Below are positions 39,069 through 51,189 of a stretch of DNA of 64,000 nucleotides, piece after piece. The notes beneath the pieces were generated by a model. The model made no database searches. It had not been told where the DNA came from and worked only from the letters and a program-made list of their open reading frames with translations. Source of the DNA: Gymnopilus junonius (Eukaryota > Basidiomycota > Agaricomycetes > Agaricales > Galerinaceae); assembly GCA_015501075.1 (NCBI GenBank), contig JADNYJ010000114.1:62001-126000 (forward strand), in the 5' to 3' direction. The first letter of the stretch is position 1. Every line of letters begins with the position of its first letter. Position numbers and translations under genes: made by a program.

Positions 39069-40282
39069 AGTATCGTCAATCTTTGCCCGCACACCATTAC
39101 TCTGTACATCAACGGAGAAAGCCATGGTCCGCTGTCGACATTCACAGCTATAAATGCTACCTTCAACAATACTTGGAGCGGAATGATATACACTGATGCA
39201 AATGGAGGGCGAGGAAATGGGAATTCGACGATGAGGGCAGGATTTTACGGCTCAGTGAGGGTTTTCTTCACCTTTTCGATGGCATGTCTGACCTGCTGTA
39301 ACTTAGGCCAGCTACTACTATATTGTCAAAGATGCTGACATGAATACCGGATTAAGCATCATTCCGCAAGTCCTAAGCACGAACCAATTTGTAAGTTCTC
39401 CAGTAGCCTCGTAGTCCGAGTTTTAAATCGACGATTATAGTTGTCTGCTGGATTTTGTGGCATTGATATCTGCGACAGCACCTACTGTCCTTGGGTATAT
39501 GACTCGCTTCCAGCGAGTTTCTCGGAACCTGGTCCCCTTCCGCCCTCAACGCCTCTCTTTTCATGTCCCAGTGTGGATGTTGGATATACAGTGACGTGAG
39601 GATTGACTTCTCTTCTCTCAGAATCGACAGTCCCTTACCCTCTCCAGATTTTGTCCTGAAAAAACCTTCCCGCCAAGCAACGGAACGGTGAACATTCATC
39701 CAAATGGGGAGACCAAAAAGTGCCTGGACGTACAGGGAGCTGTATATGCAACGGCACTGCTGTACAAATGTACGTCCGATACCGCTAGAGCTAAGGGATG
39801 GAGCCAGCTGTATAACTCTTCATTTTTCTCTTTAGCTACGATTGTAACGACACCTCAGCTCAGCGCTGGACGCTATCCTCAGGAGGTGGGATGACTTCAG
39901 TTGTCTTGGCAGGTACCGACTTTTGCTTGGACGCCGGCTCCAGTGAGTGTTGATACTTTTCATCTTACTTTTTGGAATTTTCTGATTATCCTATTCCGTT
40001 GGGAAAATAGATCCGTCCAGCGGTACGAGAATGAAAATATGGCAATGTTTTAATAGCCTTCCTGCTCAGAGCTGGGAAGTTACGAGCGCCCATCAGCTTA
40101 AGCTTTCGGGCACGAGTGAGTAATTCGATGATGGTACTGGAACAGATCTTACGTATTAACTCATTTGAATAGACCAATGTCTTGACCTTCGGAACAGTCT
40201 GCTTCAAAATGAGAATGAGATTCAGACTGGGGCATGTGGCACAACTAATCCCAATCAAATATGGACCACCACCGACATCTAA
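39069..40282 (+). CDS. Thaumatin-like / ricin-B-type lectin protein, 3' part of the split gene
   Basis: The frame opens directly after the transposon with SIVNLCPHTITLYINGESHG, like the first strand of thaumatin-like proteins. It continues through LSAGFCGIDICDSTYCPW. From about 39690 a ricin-B-type beta-trefoil follows: KKCLDVQGA, TSAQRW, FCLDAGS, PAQSW, QCLDLRNS and PNQIW, that is three QxW motifs. The stop is at 40280-40282. Six or so introns connect in frame. Such proteins are secreted carbohydrate binders. The signal peptide and start codon are cut off and lie 7.67 kb upstream at 31333. As it stands the gene has no start of its own. The split is a real insertion, not an assembly gap, because the element is complete with inverted ends. 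Confidence 0.75.
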
Positions 40283-40411
40283 GGGGAGGTTATTGGCAGC
40301 GAATGGATTCTGAAAACTTTGTCATAAATTTACTCAGTTATGAATGTCTACCATCCTGGTGTATAGAAAATATAACGATACATTATTATAACAATGACAA
40401 TAAGATTGTCA

Positions 40412-41572
40412 TCATCCGCGCCGATAATCATAGACCCATTCCGGAAGCCCAAAATATGACGGTAACTCCTTCCACACCTCTTCTCGTTTCAATGTCGTTC
40501 CTCCTAAATATTGACGGCAATATGTACAAAACCCTTGACTCAACTTATCCTTATGTAACAAAGGGATCAATAACAGTGAGCTCTGCCTGAATATAAGCAA
40601 TGCCTCTTCCAGATGTCGCGCGCGAACCTCGCTACACTGATTACGAGACAGGCATTCATCAGGCGAAACGTCCCTTAATGAGGCCAGCCATGCCCATGTT
40701 TTATCGAAGATCGCGGTAACCAATTTCTCTTTGCCAATGGCTAGTGTATACTGTGATTCTGCAGATAGATGGCAAATGGTATTATCTGAGCGATTCCATC
40801 CGCCGAAGATTGACTCCTAAGTAATAAGTAATGGTCGATGAGGAATGTCTAGAAGCGAGCTATATAGAAAAACAACATACCAAAGTATGATGATGATGGA
40901 GGCACCAATAATAAAAGACTGGCAATAGTTCCATTTCTCCTAGCTCTTCTGCGATGTTTACGAGGTCGAATATGTTATTTTTTACCCAGCCAACATCGAT
41001 CCCTGGTTCGCCAAATGCATATGTATATGGGAATAAATATTTCAAGTATCCCATAGCACGGCTGAAGAACTCCTCGAATTCATATTTTCTACCTAGGCGA
41101 AGAGAGGCGATCAGGACTTCAATAGGGTAGTCATATCTGCTCCTGAAATATCTAATGGGTAGTATAAACGTGCAGGTGAGTATGAGTATTATTAACGTAG
41201 TACCACGCGGGAAGCAACTCACTGGGGACCGTAATAGATATACCGCAAAAGCGCTTCCCAGTCTCTAGACTGGTCGTCAAGGCGGACAACACAGCATCCT
41301 TCTACCATTGTCTCGTCAGGAGGTTGACTTGGGAGCGTGAACATCCCTTTAAAGACGCTGGAATGGTTTGAAAGTACACTGCGGTGAACGCGGAACTGAA
41401 CTTTATCGACCTCCAGGACAATGCTGCCATCATCGAGCCAGATTTCGGAGCGTGTAATGGTCTGCGTTGTCGGTGGCAGGGAGAGAAATGCACTTCTTTC
41501 TGGCATTTCTGTAGGGAACAGCGGACGGATTCGAGGTGGAAATGACGAAACTGAGGCTAAATTATATAACAT
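40412..41572 (-). CDS. BTB/POZ domain protein 1
   Basis: Basidiomycete BTB-domain protein. After an N-terminal segment comes EIWLDDGSIVLEVDKVQFRV, HRSVLSNHSSVFKGMF and LPSQPPDE, the BTB core. VVRLDDQSRDWEALLRYIYY follows, and after an intron YDYPIEVLIASLRLGRKYEF. A last exon (from about 40800) has WAWLASLRDVSPDECLSRNQ and a Cys-x2-Cys (FCTYCRQYL), ending at 40412-40414. It is intact with three introns. The domain mediates dimerisation, often in cullin-3 ligases or transcription complexes; the partner here is unknown. The start at 41572 is the first ATG, but an upstream exon is possible because a pyrimidine tract and AG precede the PTEMPER region. Confidence 0.78.
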
Positions 41573-41951
41573 TTGAATTGGATTGGCCCCCTCACCGTGA
41601 GTGGCTCAAAGAAAGCCATGATTTTTGTCACATTTCAGGGCCATCTCTTTTCATTTTCATTGAATGAGTAAGATAATTATTGGCGTCAACCAGCAGTGGG
41701 CCAAAGAACCAGTCCTCAATTCCCTTAAACAGTTCCTAGCTAGTCGGCTTGATCCGGTTTTGTTCATTTACTCACTTTCTTGTTTTGTTTCTGATCAAGT
41801 TGTATCGTCAAACATTGGTGAATGGAACGGATGAATTCATGAATAAGTTACAGAAATGGACTAGCAGACATATAATGATATGAGATTAAAGATTGTAACC
41901 CGATGTTAAATTCAAACAGCAGAGAAGAGAGGATTCAATTCTTTGCTTTTG
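41573..41951. other. No supported gene
   Basis: AT-rich intergenic sequence between the BTB-1 start and the end of the DUF6534-type gene. Nothing recognisable. Confidence 0.4.
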
Positions 41952-43417
41952 TTATCTGTCAGGGTCTATTGCAAAAGATTGAAAATTTAGTCTCATCACA
42001 TTGATATTCAAAGCTAGACGCACAGCAATATCCTGACTGTCAAAGCCCGCCGACTTCCCACCCAATTTATCGGTGGTAACATGGAAGGTGCTGACTTCAC
42101 TGTTGAAGTCACTTGGTCGACGAATAGGGAGGCGGTCACTTCCTTTGCCTTCAAAATTAATATCATTGGTGGAATTGACCGTCCGCAAAGCAATTCTGTT
42201 GTTGAATGTAACGAGAAGCGTGTTGGAATATCTATTTTCCAAATCAGTCTTTGATACTACAGTCCAATGGAACAGACGGACCAACCTCGCAAGTATTTGA
42301 CTACCGTATTTAGTCCCCTCCTTCCTCGATAAGTAAAGCTAGGAATATGAGTAAATCAGAATCAGATCGCAATCGTCCATGAGCAGCGGACTTACAAGCC
42401 ATAGCATAGTACTGGCAATTAGGACATCACACACTGTGTCTCCAAGTAGCCACACCTATTATTTTGGTGTATGGTCAGACTTCAATTTCAAGGTAAAATG
42501 AATAACATACATCAAATGATTGGGGGAAAATTACGTTCTCATGGAAATCCACATACTCCTGAAGTTTGAAGGCCTGGCGGAAATTGTGGAGTCATGATCA
42601 GTAAGTTGATTGAATGAGGCGACTACTGAAAACCAACACGGTAGCCTACTCCAAATGCTCCAACAGTCTGGACTATAGAGGTCTAGGTGGGGTTGTAAGG
42701 CATATCATATAATAGTTCTCCAGTGAAGCATTGCCCTGACCAGCACAATCAAAACAGAAACCCACAACAGCGACCTTCGCAGATTGTAAATTCGGTACGC
42801 GAAGAAACACTGGACGACCGCGGCTATAATTCCGCAAAGGATTGGTGTGTCTACTGGTGATATGTTTACGTTGCCAAGATGGTTCATGTTCCCAAAACCA
42901 CTCGCAAACCTAATCCACCATTAACGAATGAAAGAGGGTAATAAAAAGAAGAGAAAAGCATACCAGAAACATAGATCTGCAGCTGTCATAGCAGTTTGGA
43001 CAACTTCAACGATGTAAGATCCATAGACTACAAGCAAATAAACAGCAAAGAAGGGGCGAGAAAACTAAACCCTGACCAAGTAACTTGTTCCAGATGTTGT
43101 CATCTGGAAAATTGAGGTAATAAACGTCTAGCTCAAGCGCGTGAGTGTCATAAGCATTATAAGGAATAAATAGGGTATATCTCACAGGTTTGGACGGATA
43201 ATACGCCATATAGTGCCCAGTTAATTAACGTTCCTATTATCTAGAAGACGTAGCAGGTCAAAGGCAGCTTAAAAGTTGCGGTCTTCTTAATACTAACCTG
43301 AGGACCAGTGCTGGACGTTCATATGATAAGAAATGTCTTCAGGGGAAAAAAGCTAAGCACTTACGTTGCAGCGATGTCTGAGGGAATGGGAGGCAATAAG
43401 TCAGTTGCATTGGACAT
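41952..43417 (-). CDS. DUF6534-type membrane protein, internally shortened
   Basis: Starts at ATG 43417 with NATDLLPPIPSDIAA and continues in small exons. These include a GTLINWALYG-like helix (about 43240), VYYLNFPDDNIWNKLL, SYIVEVVQTAMTAADLCFW, PILCGIIAAVVQCFFAYRIY and a VWLLGDTVCDVLIASTMLWL-like helix. The last exon has YSNTLLVTFNNRIALR, the characteristic end of this family. Between the last helix and the YSNTLL block, intact relatives have a further long helical segment. Here only about ten residues (LVRLFHWTVVSK) remain, so some 30 residues seem lost. The family occurs in many copies in Agaricomycetes and its function is unknown. Confidence 0.6.
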
Positions 43418-45235
43418 GGTCTTGAAATGAGTGTGACGGATAAAGGAGGATTGACGAAATTGAAATCCTGGCGAGTAACGAGAGCTGTACCGTGAATTTA
43501 AATGCCAACCATGAGAAAAAATGGAGGTCAGAAAATGACAGCCAGACAGGGGACAGTGCAATGCACAACGAAACAGTACAGGAACCAGCGGTCCTGTGTC
43601 GTAATACCTATTCGCGAATCCTGAGAAATGCGAGGCATTTGGCACCAGTGCAGGTTGATCCTGTGGTACTAAACGCCTGCATTAGGCAGGAACTAGGTTA
43701 TATAAAGCATTGTGTACCTCATCCACTAACATGAAAAATGAAATCATTAATCCACATCAATCCACCCAAAGATTTCTGTGAGTAACAGTTCTATAGTGAG
43801 AGCGCTCGGAATTATCACTGACTCTTTTCATGACGGCCTTGATCATTCACTAGCACTCTTCATTTGGAACATCGGGTTTGAATGATAGCCGTAAGTTTTG
43901 TTCGATACGGTGAGGACATCCAACTTTTTGGAGCTAAGTTTTCCAGGCTTCAGCTTACCTATGTGAAGTAGAATGCATTGTACGTTCAAATTGCTATCCT
44001 GGCCTAGAATAACATAACAGCGAGTGAAATTTGCCTCGTCCAAAGACAGGTGTATACGGCCTGGCTCAGGAAGTGTAGATAGACGAGCGTGAGGAAGGGT
44101 TTGGAGACTGCATCAGCGCCGTTGGGAGTTCCGTACGGACACAAGGCGCGCCGCTGTCAGATTCTGGGAATGATGAAGAGTAGGTGACACTATGTTAGAG
44201 AACTATGAAGGTACTGCAGCGGCATTGGACGCATTGGATGACCAGTAGCTGACTGTTTAGTCGAGGGAAAGTTGGGAGGCAAGCCGCAGCACCGCTGGCA
44301 GCCTGCGGTCTGTCAATGTCAGATTAGATAACCGCATATTTATAAGCCGTAAAGGGAAAACCAGTGGAAAACCATGACCGTGGAACGTGGAACGCTTTCA
44401 GTGCAGGCCGTGGTGGTACAATTGCCTACAAGGAAGAGTGGTTAGTTGAGTAGGCTCCCGCATAGATCATAGGAATGAATCATATCAGACTAAGTAGATT
44501 GATGAATCGCATTCTGGAGGCAAAGGACGACAGTAATCGATCAGACAAATGACAAAAATATGGTTTGATAGAGGGCTTGCTACCGGAATTAGCAGCGCTG
44601 AAGCGTCCTCAAATAAAGTCACGAGAATAAAAATCCTAATGAAGAGGATGATTAAATGACGTGTTCGAGAGGGAGAGAAACAACACTAACCGGTGGATTG
44701 GATGATGTAGATCCCGGTCATTTCTACCCACCATCCAGCCGATGGGCCTCAAGACGTACAAGGTGTAATGATAGCAACAATTTACAATAATAGAGAGAAT
44801 CATCGTATTGAGGAAAGAACGGACAGCATGAAAGCGAAAGGTCGAGCTCAAGAGCTGCCGGGTACCTGATTATGGCAAATAGGCGATAATACCCGGTCCG
44901 AAAGTCAAGATGAACATAATGAATTAGGATCAAGCTTCAAGCTTTCAAGGGTCTTTTGAGTCAGTAATGCGAGTATGCTGACTCCTGGGCACCTGTAGGA
45001 ATATATAGTGAGCTGGTCAAAAATCACATGCAACAAGGGAATTATCTGGAGTTATAATTTATCACGAATCAAAATTTCAAAGAGAAAGTACGAGGAAAAC
45101 AAGGTGAAAGACACTTGACAGTATTACCTAAATTATACAGTACAGTAAGTAAGGGGAGTGTTTGCGATCAATTTAAGCGACTGCACTCAACAGCAAAAGC
45201 TTCGCTTCAAATAGACAAACTTCCTGACCAAGCTC
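43418..45235. other. No supported gene
   Basis: Several short frames exist (for example 43843-44043 minus and 44636-44933 minus) without motifs or splice structure. No terminal repeats of a second transposon were found here. Confidence 0.35.
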
Positions 45236-46044
45236 TCAAGCTCCTGTAGCGCGCTTGGCAAGCGCATCTGCATTGCGGTTGAGTTCCCTTGGGATGTGCC
45301 AGAACCCTACTGCAACTTTGTCATCCTCCAGAGTCGTAACGTACTCGTCAAGCTTCATAAATAAATCGAGATTCGTAGGTTCTTTTCCGTATGAGGTGCG
45401 CCAGCCTCGCCTCTGCAAGAAGTCTTTCGTTAGACGCAGAACGAAAAGAAAATAAGGGGAACTGGGACTCGTACCCGCCAGGTAGGAAACCACTCAGTAA
45501 TGCCCTTAACAACATACTCCGAATCGGTGACGACAATATACGTAGCGCGATCGAATTGCTTATGGGGCTGGAGCATTGCGAGTTGTGTATGTTCTTTATC
45601 TTCATACCCGGATGCCTCCCGCAACTTATCCAGCTTCTCCAGCTTCTTCAACCCCTCCAGCGCAGCCAAGAGTTCCGCACGTTGACTCGTACGAGGACCA
45701 GCTGCATCTACGGTACCGTCCACAGGAATACTCCACGAATACTTGAGCTCCAGGTCTTCAAAAGTATGTTCACCACCGATAGTGATACCCAGCCCCGCCT
45801 TGGCATGAGGAGAGCCATTGTTTGTACAGGCCCCGTCGGTGTACACGAGTTTGGAATGATGACACGTGGGATGGTCATCGTCGTGGGGTAGGGCCCAGTC
45901 ATCGCCAAAGGAGCCATCAGGGCAACACGCAGCGAAGAACCTGTTGCAACTGGAACATTGCACAAGAAGGCGGGCAAGAGGATAGCTCTGGAGCGTCTCG
46001 CAGAATACGACCTTCCGTTGCTGAATGAGGGGGTTCTCTGGCAT
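45236..46044 (-). CDS. RNase H-like protein A with Cys-rich N-terminus
   Basis: Two-exon protein of about 250 residues. The N-terminal region has a cysteine pattern, LVQCSSCNRFFAACCPDGSF followed by CHH, which could bind zinc. The C-terminal two thirds are an RNase H1-type fold with all four acidic positions: YTDGACTNNG (D), QRAELLAAL (E), VVTDSEYVVKGITEW (D) and, after the intron, NRNADALAKRA (D). The start at 46044 is chosen by alignment with copy B; an ATG seven codons upstream is also possible. RNase H cleaves RNA in RNA-DNA hybrids. No reverse transcriptase is nearby, so this looks like a free-standing gene family. Confidence 0.82.
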
Positions 46045-46811
46045 GGTGGTGAGCTGATGAGTCACGCTCTTGCTGTGGTTCTAAGATAGACATCGAACCG
46101 GCCCTGCTGTTCAGGTCAGGTGCAGAAGATGCAAGAAGCTTCGAAGACGCGTCATGGGTGCAGAAAACGTGCAGAGGCCTTGCGAAGTGTTAAACTGAAG
46201 AGTAGAGACGTAAATTACCGATGGTCGGAAAATGACGGAAGAAATATGTCACAAAAAATCACAACATTCTAGACCTCCAAGGTTAGATACCAGAGTGCGG
46301 ACTAAAAGAACGATGGCCCGTATGCGAACAAGTGAAGTTGACCAAACTGTACAGTTGGTCGGAGAAATCTCAAGAACCGAGGGCACACATCCTCCTCTTC
46401 ATGATGCTCTCGTATCCTTTATACGTTCAAGATTCTACGTATTGTGTACGCCCTTCTGATCGCTGCCACCGACACTTTCTGTCTCTAATATTGAGATTGG
46501 GTTCCATCCTCTTATCCCATCTTGGCACTATTCTCAGGTCATCTATACTCGCAGTACTTTATTTCTGGGAAATAACATACTCTGCTCACACGGCGCTCGG
46601 TCTAGGTCTCGATTATCACTGTTCTCACTGATTGGATGCTAGCCGCATTGTGCATGAGACCAATCAACACAATGAACCAGAACAATGAATGAGCGGAGCG
46701 CCTAGCACGAGAACAGTGCTGTCGTCCGATACCCTCAGCAATACCCATGCTTCATCTGATAACCATATAACCAGCAGCCGCATTCAAAGTCCCAAGCTCC
46801 TTCCTCCCAAC
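46045..46811. other. No supported gene
   Basis: Promoter region shared by the divergent RNase H A and F-box-like genes, plus a hydrophobic plus-strand frame (46332-46631) without recognisable family. Confidence 0.35.
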
Positions 46812-48093
46812 ATGTCCCAAAATATCCCACTCATTCTGGTAAGTGTTCCGACCTCTCGCAAATGCGAGTTCTCATCGTCTTTTTGAAGGCGCTACCTTCT
46901 GAGCTCAAATATCACATTACGATGCTATCATCCCCGGGGACCTTGGCGTCATTAGCTCTAACACATTCCTCCTATCGACATCAAGCCGAGCACGCCCTCT
47001 ACCACACGTTAAGTATCACCACCACAAGAAAAGAATCTGTAGGATCCATGTACACACTCTCCGTGAATCCCATCAAGGCCAGATTCGTCCGGTTCCTCAC
47101 CGTAGAATCCACACACACAAAGGCGTCTGAGAACCAAAAAGCGATCAACCTGCTCGTCAAAGGGCTCCTTAACATGCACGCGCTGGTTTCCCTTCGAATT
47201 ACAATATCCTGCCAAAAGGACTTGGATTGGCCTGATATTCTCAATGAGGTCTTATGGTCAGTCAATTACTCTTGATTGGTGATAAGCAAGTAACTACCCG
47301 AAACTCACAATGCAAGATAGTCAGGGCCACTTCACACTAAAGACGCTATACTGTAACGACGACCTTGACATTGCCCGGATAATAAAAAGCCAACCTCACT
47401 TACAAGTCCTAGGTGTATATGCCGAAAGCGACCCCGACGATCTCTTCTACGACGTCCTCATCCCACTCTCAGCCTCCTTCACTGAGAACCAATTGCAAAC
47501 CCTCCCGCTCATCTTCGCAGTCGAAGTCATGGCCGCAGACATCTACTACGACCACATCGCCATCTTTCCTTCCCTCTATTCTCCGCAGCGCAATGCCACT
47601 ATCCACCTCGAGCTGGTCACGTCCATCAAGGAAGATCAGAATTCGGAACGGCACATCGACACCGACATGTTTGAGAAAATTTCGTTTCATTTCGGGGAGG
47701 TCGATTTACACGGTATCCGGACGATGTTGGAGAACGCCGCTGCGGTCTTTTCGCCTGCCACCTTTCTGAGCTTGTACTTTGAGAAGCATTACGAGATCGT
47801 ACGTCCAGTGCCTTGTCTGCGTCCTCTTATATCTAATCCGAGGTGGATGTGCATTTTTTGGTTTCTAGTCGATTGAGGATATGAAAGAATTAATAAGCTT
47901 CTATCCGAACCTGCATGAATTAATTCTCCTGCCTGCACCCGAAACACTAGTGCGGCGTATTCCTGTGGACGTCAAGTTGCAGTCAGTAGAGGCGTGGAAG
48001 GCAATCTGTCCTGAACTGATGTCGGTGATGTTTATGGACAATGAAGTGATGCTTAAGGGACCAAGTTATGCCCATTGGAAATTAGTTGATTGA
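46812..48093 (+). CDS. F-box-like protein
   Basis: ATG at 46812 starts a nine-codon exon ending in a perfect GTAAGT. The next exon has ALPSELKYHITMLSSPGTLA and LALTHSSYRHQAEHALYHTL, a basidiomycete F-box-like domain. The rest reads FTLKTLYCNDDLDIARIIKS and HLQVLGVYAESDPDDLFYDV, with further leucine-rich-like strands. The final exon begins MKELISFYPNLHELILL and ends at 48091-48093. Four exons connect in frame, giving about 380 residues. It is probably a substrate adaptor of an SCF-type ubiquitin ligase; the substrate is unknown. It is divergent from RNase H A. Confidence 0.68.
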
Positions 48094-48337
48094 ACAGTGA
48101 GCTACGACCGTGTTTATTGCCTCATGAATTTCTGATGTGGATACTCTGTACGACTTCAGGTCATTGAAAGGAAGCGAGGTCGAACTTAGGCGAAGTTGCC
48201 AGTACATAAATCGTCTGTGTTATCAATTCATCAATGAGTAAGCCGAAATGCTCTCGAAAAATGTTCTCGAATGGCTATTATGACTCGGAGGCCTGTGCGC
48301 TTTCTCATGTACTGGAGTATATAATTTGCATATCCTT

Positions 48338-48733
48338 TTAAGTTGTACCCGATCGAATTCTACATCGATGATCCTTCGCAAACACCTTCAGAGAATCTTC
48401 CATCTGGATCAGGTTAGACCACCCATCTACAATCAGCCTCAAATGCTTGTCCCGCATTTTCAGGAAGGCCAGCAGCCCGTGTCCCAAGATGCCATAGCAT
48501 CTACGGAGCTCCAACATTCTCACTTCAAGGACACTCTCTTCACCGAATTTTGTAAGGTCACCTTCGAGATCAACGTCCTCAAGCTTCAGGCCTGCAAGAG
48601 GGTACCTGATCTTCGCTCCATTGTCATCCATAATGACATGGAATGCGTCATTTTCAACTGCCGAAAATTTTCTTCGATCGCGCTGAGGGTACGGCACTGA
48701 GAGATTGATATAAGAGGAGTGAATTTTGGGCAT
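48338..48733 (-). CDS. Unrecognised protein, possible F-box/LRR C-terminal fragment
   Basis: A single open frame of 131 residues with KLEDVDLEGDLTKFGEESVL, MLELRRCYGILGHGLLAFLK and HLRLIVDGWSNLIQMEDSLK. The alternating leucine pattern resembles the end of leucine-rich F-box proteins, but no F-box precedes it. It may be a fragment or a small gene. Confidence 0.35.
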   Translation of the reverse strand: MPKIHSSYINLSVPYPQRDRRKFSAVENDAFHVIMDDNGAKIRYPLAGLKLEDVDLEGDLTKFGEESVLEVRMLELRRCYGILGHGLLAFLKMRDKHLRLIVDGWSNLIQMEDSLKVFAKDHRCRIRSGTT

Positions 48734-48832
48734 AGAGGTACTTTAGATATTCTTAGCATCATTCAATACAGACAATCAGCTGCAAAGACGACTGTATTGA
48801 AACAGTCCAATATTTCGACAGGGTATAAACGA

Positions 48833-49991
48833 CTATTTGTCAAAGTCTTTTAAATCCTCCCATTTTTCAAGTTGAAAGTAAGTTGGAAGGTTCTGCCACA
48901 TTTCTTCACGAATTTCGTCATGCCTTCCACGTACGACCTTTGCACATTTAGAGCAGAACACGGCGAGTTCTTGTTTAGGTAGGGCAGAGAAATTTTCCGC
49001 ATTGTCATCGAAGTCCTTCCATAGGTTAAAGTTGTCCATGGCTTTCCACTGTCGCATCCTACAGGCATTGGAAGTTAGACACCCCTCGGCTGGGAGTAAA
49101 TCCTTTCCTTGAAGCCATAACGTTCGCCGTTTCCGCAGTTCCGCTGATAATTTATCCCATCCGACTATACATTTATCTCGGTCTTCACGGCTTAACCCGG
49201 GCGTATGACTTTCCGAAACGATTGTTTCCTGTAAATTACAAGTTACTATCATGAGATTTGTGTATCATACATACAGGCAGAAGAGTCACCAACGAATAAG
49301 TGAGGATAAGGCGTAGGTACGCCGCATGTAGAATGGAGGGTATGTCGTGTTTATTTGACAGGGCAATTATATCCTCCATATCGTCATTGTCTTCGCCTTC
49401 ACTGCATTCAGTCCGCGCAATTTTCTTATATTGATTAGGCATGGCAATACATTGCCATTTAGTCAAAGTGGTAGGATGATCGAATCGGAGACATTTGAGG
49501 GCCTGGTCAACGAAGAAATCAATTTCGTATTTCTTTCCAAGTCGCAGGAGTGCCGAGATATACACGACGCTCATTGGTTTCGACCAATCATGGTTTCCTT
49601 GACAAAATAGTCCAATTGAGTCTGAGTCCTTCTCCCTAACATAAAGCACATACCTCAAAGCATCATAGAATACAGAAGAGCATATACTCAATATCGTCAG
49701 CTTTATCATCCAGCTTTACTACAGGACGCTCCTTGACAGCACCTTCTGTTCCTTCCTTGCTCTGAGGCAATGCTAAAAGTATCTTTGAAGACACTAGAGT
49801 TATGCGTCAAGACGTCTCGATGCGCCTGAAATTGAGTATTCTCGACGTGGATAATGACATCCCCATGTCAAACCAGTATTTAGAGCGAGTTACAGGGGGT
49901 TTCTGCTTCAGTTTGTCTTCGCCGAGTTCACTTCCAACCTAGGTCTTTTTGAAGGGCGAGTGGTAGTGACTTCTGAGTTGTTCTCCTCCAT
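48833..49991 (-). CDS. BTB/POZ domain protein 2, four single-base frame breaks
   Basis: Relative of BTB-1. Parts in order are MEENNSEVTTTRPSKRPRLE from an ATG at 49991, KYWFDMG, DVIIHVENTQFQAHRDVLTH, LPQSKEGTEGAVKERPVVKL, SVFYDALRYVLYV, a helical middle (SALLRLGKKYEIDFFVDQAL) and a C-terminal exon with CSKCAKVVRGRHDEIREEMW. These lie in three frames. The changes map to forward TTT 49912-49914, CCCC 49861-49864, AAAA 49775-49778 and AA 49676-49677. The first two need one more base and the last two one fewer. Either a recent pseudogene or sequence error. The helical repeats and Cys-x2-Cys mirror BTB-1. Confidence 0.6.
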
Positions 49992-50394
49992 GGATTTTTC
50001 GAAGACACGTTTACGAAAATAAGGCCTTGCAAGAGATGAGGGTGCTGGGGAGAGCTCACGAGTCACAAGGTTGTGACTGTTCAGAGATTGCACGTGATGC
50101 GGCTAAAGTCCTTGGACGCAAACATCACCACACACGACGATTCTGTCATTTCTCTAACTTCCAATCCTACATCACTGATCCCGCTGCTTTTTTTACTATT
50201 CTATAGCTCTATGACATGCGTGCCTTATGTGTGCTGCCCTGATTTGTCAAATGTTCTCTATTCCACCCGATTCAGGAAATATAATTACCTCCTTCCCAGC
50301 ACATCCCGGTCCAAGCCCCGCCTCGTTGTGCGACGATTTCATAACAATACGTGGAGAAAGAGCTTGATAGGCTTGGAAGATAAATGAGTTTAAA
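49992..50394. other. No supported gene
   Basis: Short gap between the BTB-2 start and the RNase H B stop. The minus-strand frame continues upstream of the chosen BTB-2 start to 50093, so an earlier start is possible. Confidence 0.35.
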
Positions 50395-51189
50395 TCACAG
50401 GTTGGCAGCGCTCTTAGCCAGCGCATCCGCCTTGCGATTAAACACCCGAGGAACAAGCCAAAATCCAACAGCAACACGATCACTCTCCAATTTCGTAACA
50501 TATGCATCGAGATTGACAAACAAATCAAAGTTCTTAGGGCGTTTACCCTCCGATGTTCGCCATCCACGTTCCTAACAATTAGATCTTTGGTCAGCCAAGA
50601 CACGAAAAAATAGGAACAAGACAAAATCAAAGACTCACCCGCCAAGAAGGATACCACTCCGTAATTCCTTTCACGACATACTCGGAATCGGTGACTACGA
50701 TATATGTGGCGCGATCAATCTGCTGGTGTCGCCTAGCGAGCTGAGCGTGCTCATCTGTTCTACCTCCAGAAGCCTTATACGCCTGCCACATATCCTCAAC
50801 TTCTTCAACCCCTCAATTGCAGCCAACAATTCGGCGCGTTGATTAGTACGAGGCCTAACGGTGTCGATATTATTATCAACTGGAATGCTCCAGGACTGCA
50901 CCACCTCGTCGCTATCTCCAATCGTAATTCCTAAACCGGCCTTGGCCTGAAGAGTGTTCGAACCATTATTTGTACACGCGCCGTCGATGAACACGATCTG
51001 GGCATGGTGGCATGTAGGTTGGACAGCGTGTGGCAGAGCCCAATCGTCGCCGAACGAGTCATGGGGGCAGCAAGCGGCGAAATATCTGTGGCAGTCCGAG
51101 CACTCGACGAAGAGACGGGAGAGCGGGTAGCTTTGGAGCGTCTCGCAGAAGATGACTTTTCGTCCTTGGATGATTGGGTTCTCTGGCAT
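50395..51189 (-). CDS. RNase H-like protein B, one frameshift as sequenced
   Basis: Nearest relative of copy A: start ENPIIQGRKVIFCETLQSYP and the same Cys-rich N-terminus (FVECSDCHRYFAACC then CHH). RNase H motifs are FIDGACTNNG, QRAELLAAIEGL, VVTDSEYVVKGITEWYPSWR and NRKADALAKSA. The frame shifts at about 50795-50797 (coding strand TTGAGGAT, one G short of the expected LeuGlu). The downstream part is then perfectly readable through an intron to TGA 50395-50397. All four acidic active-site residues are present on either side of the shift. Confidence 0.78.
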
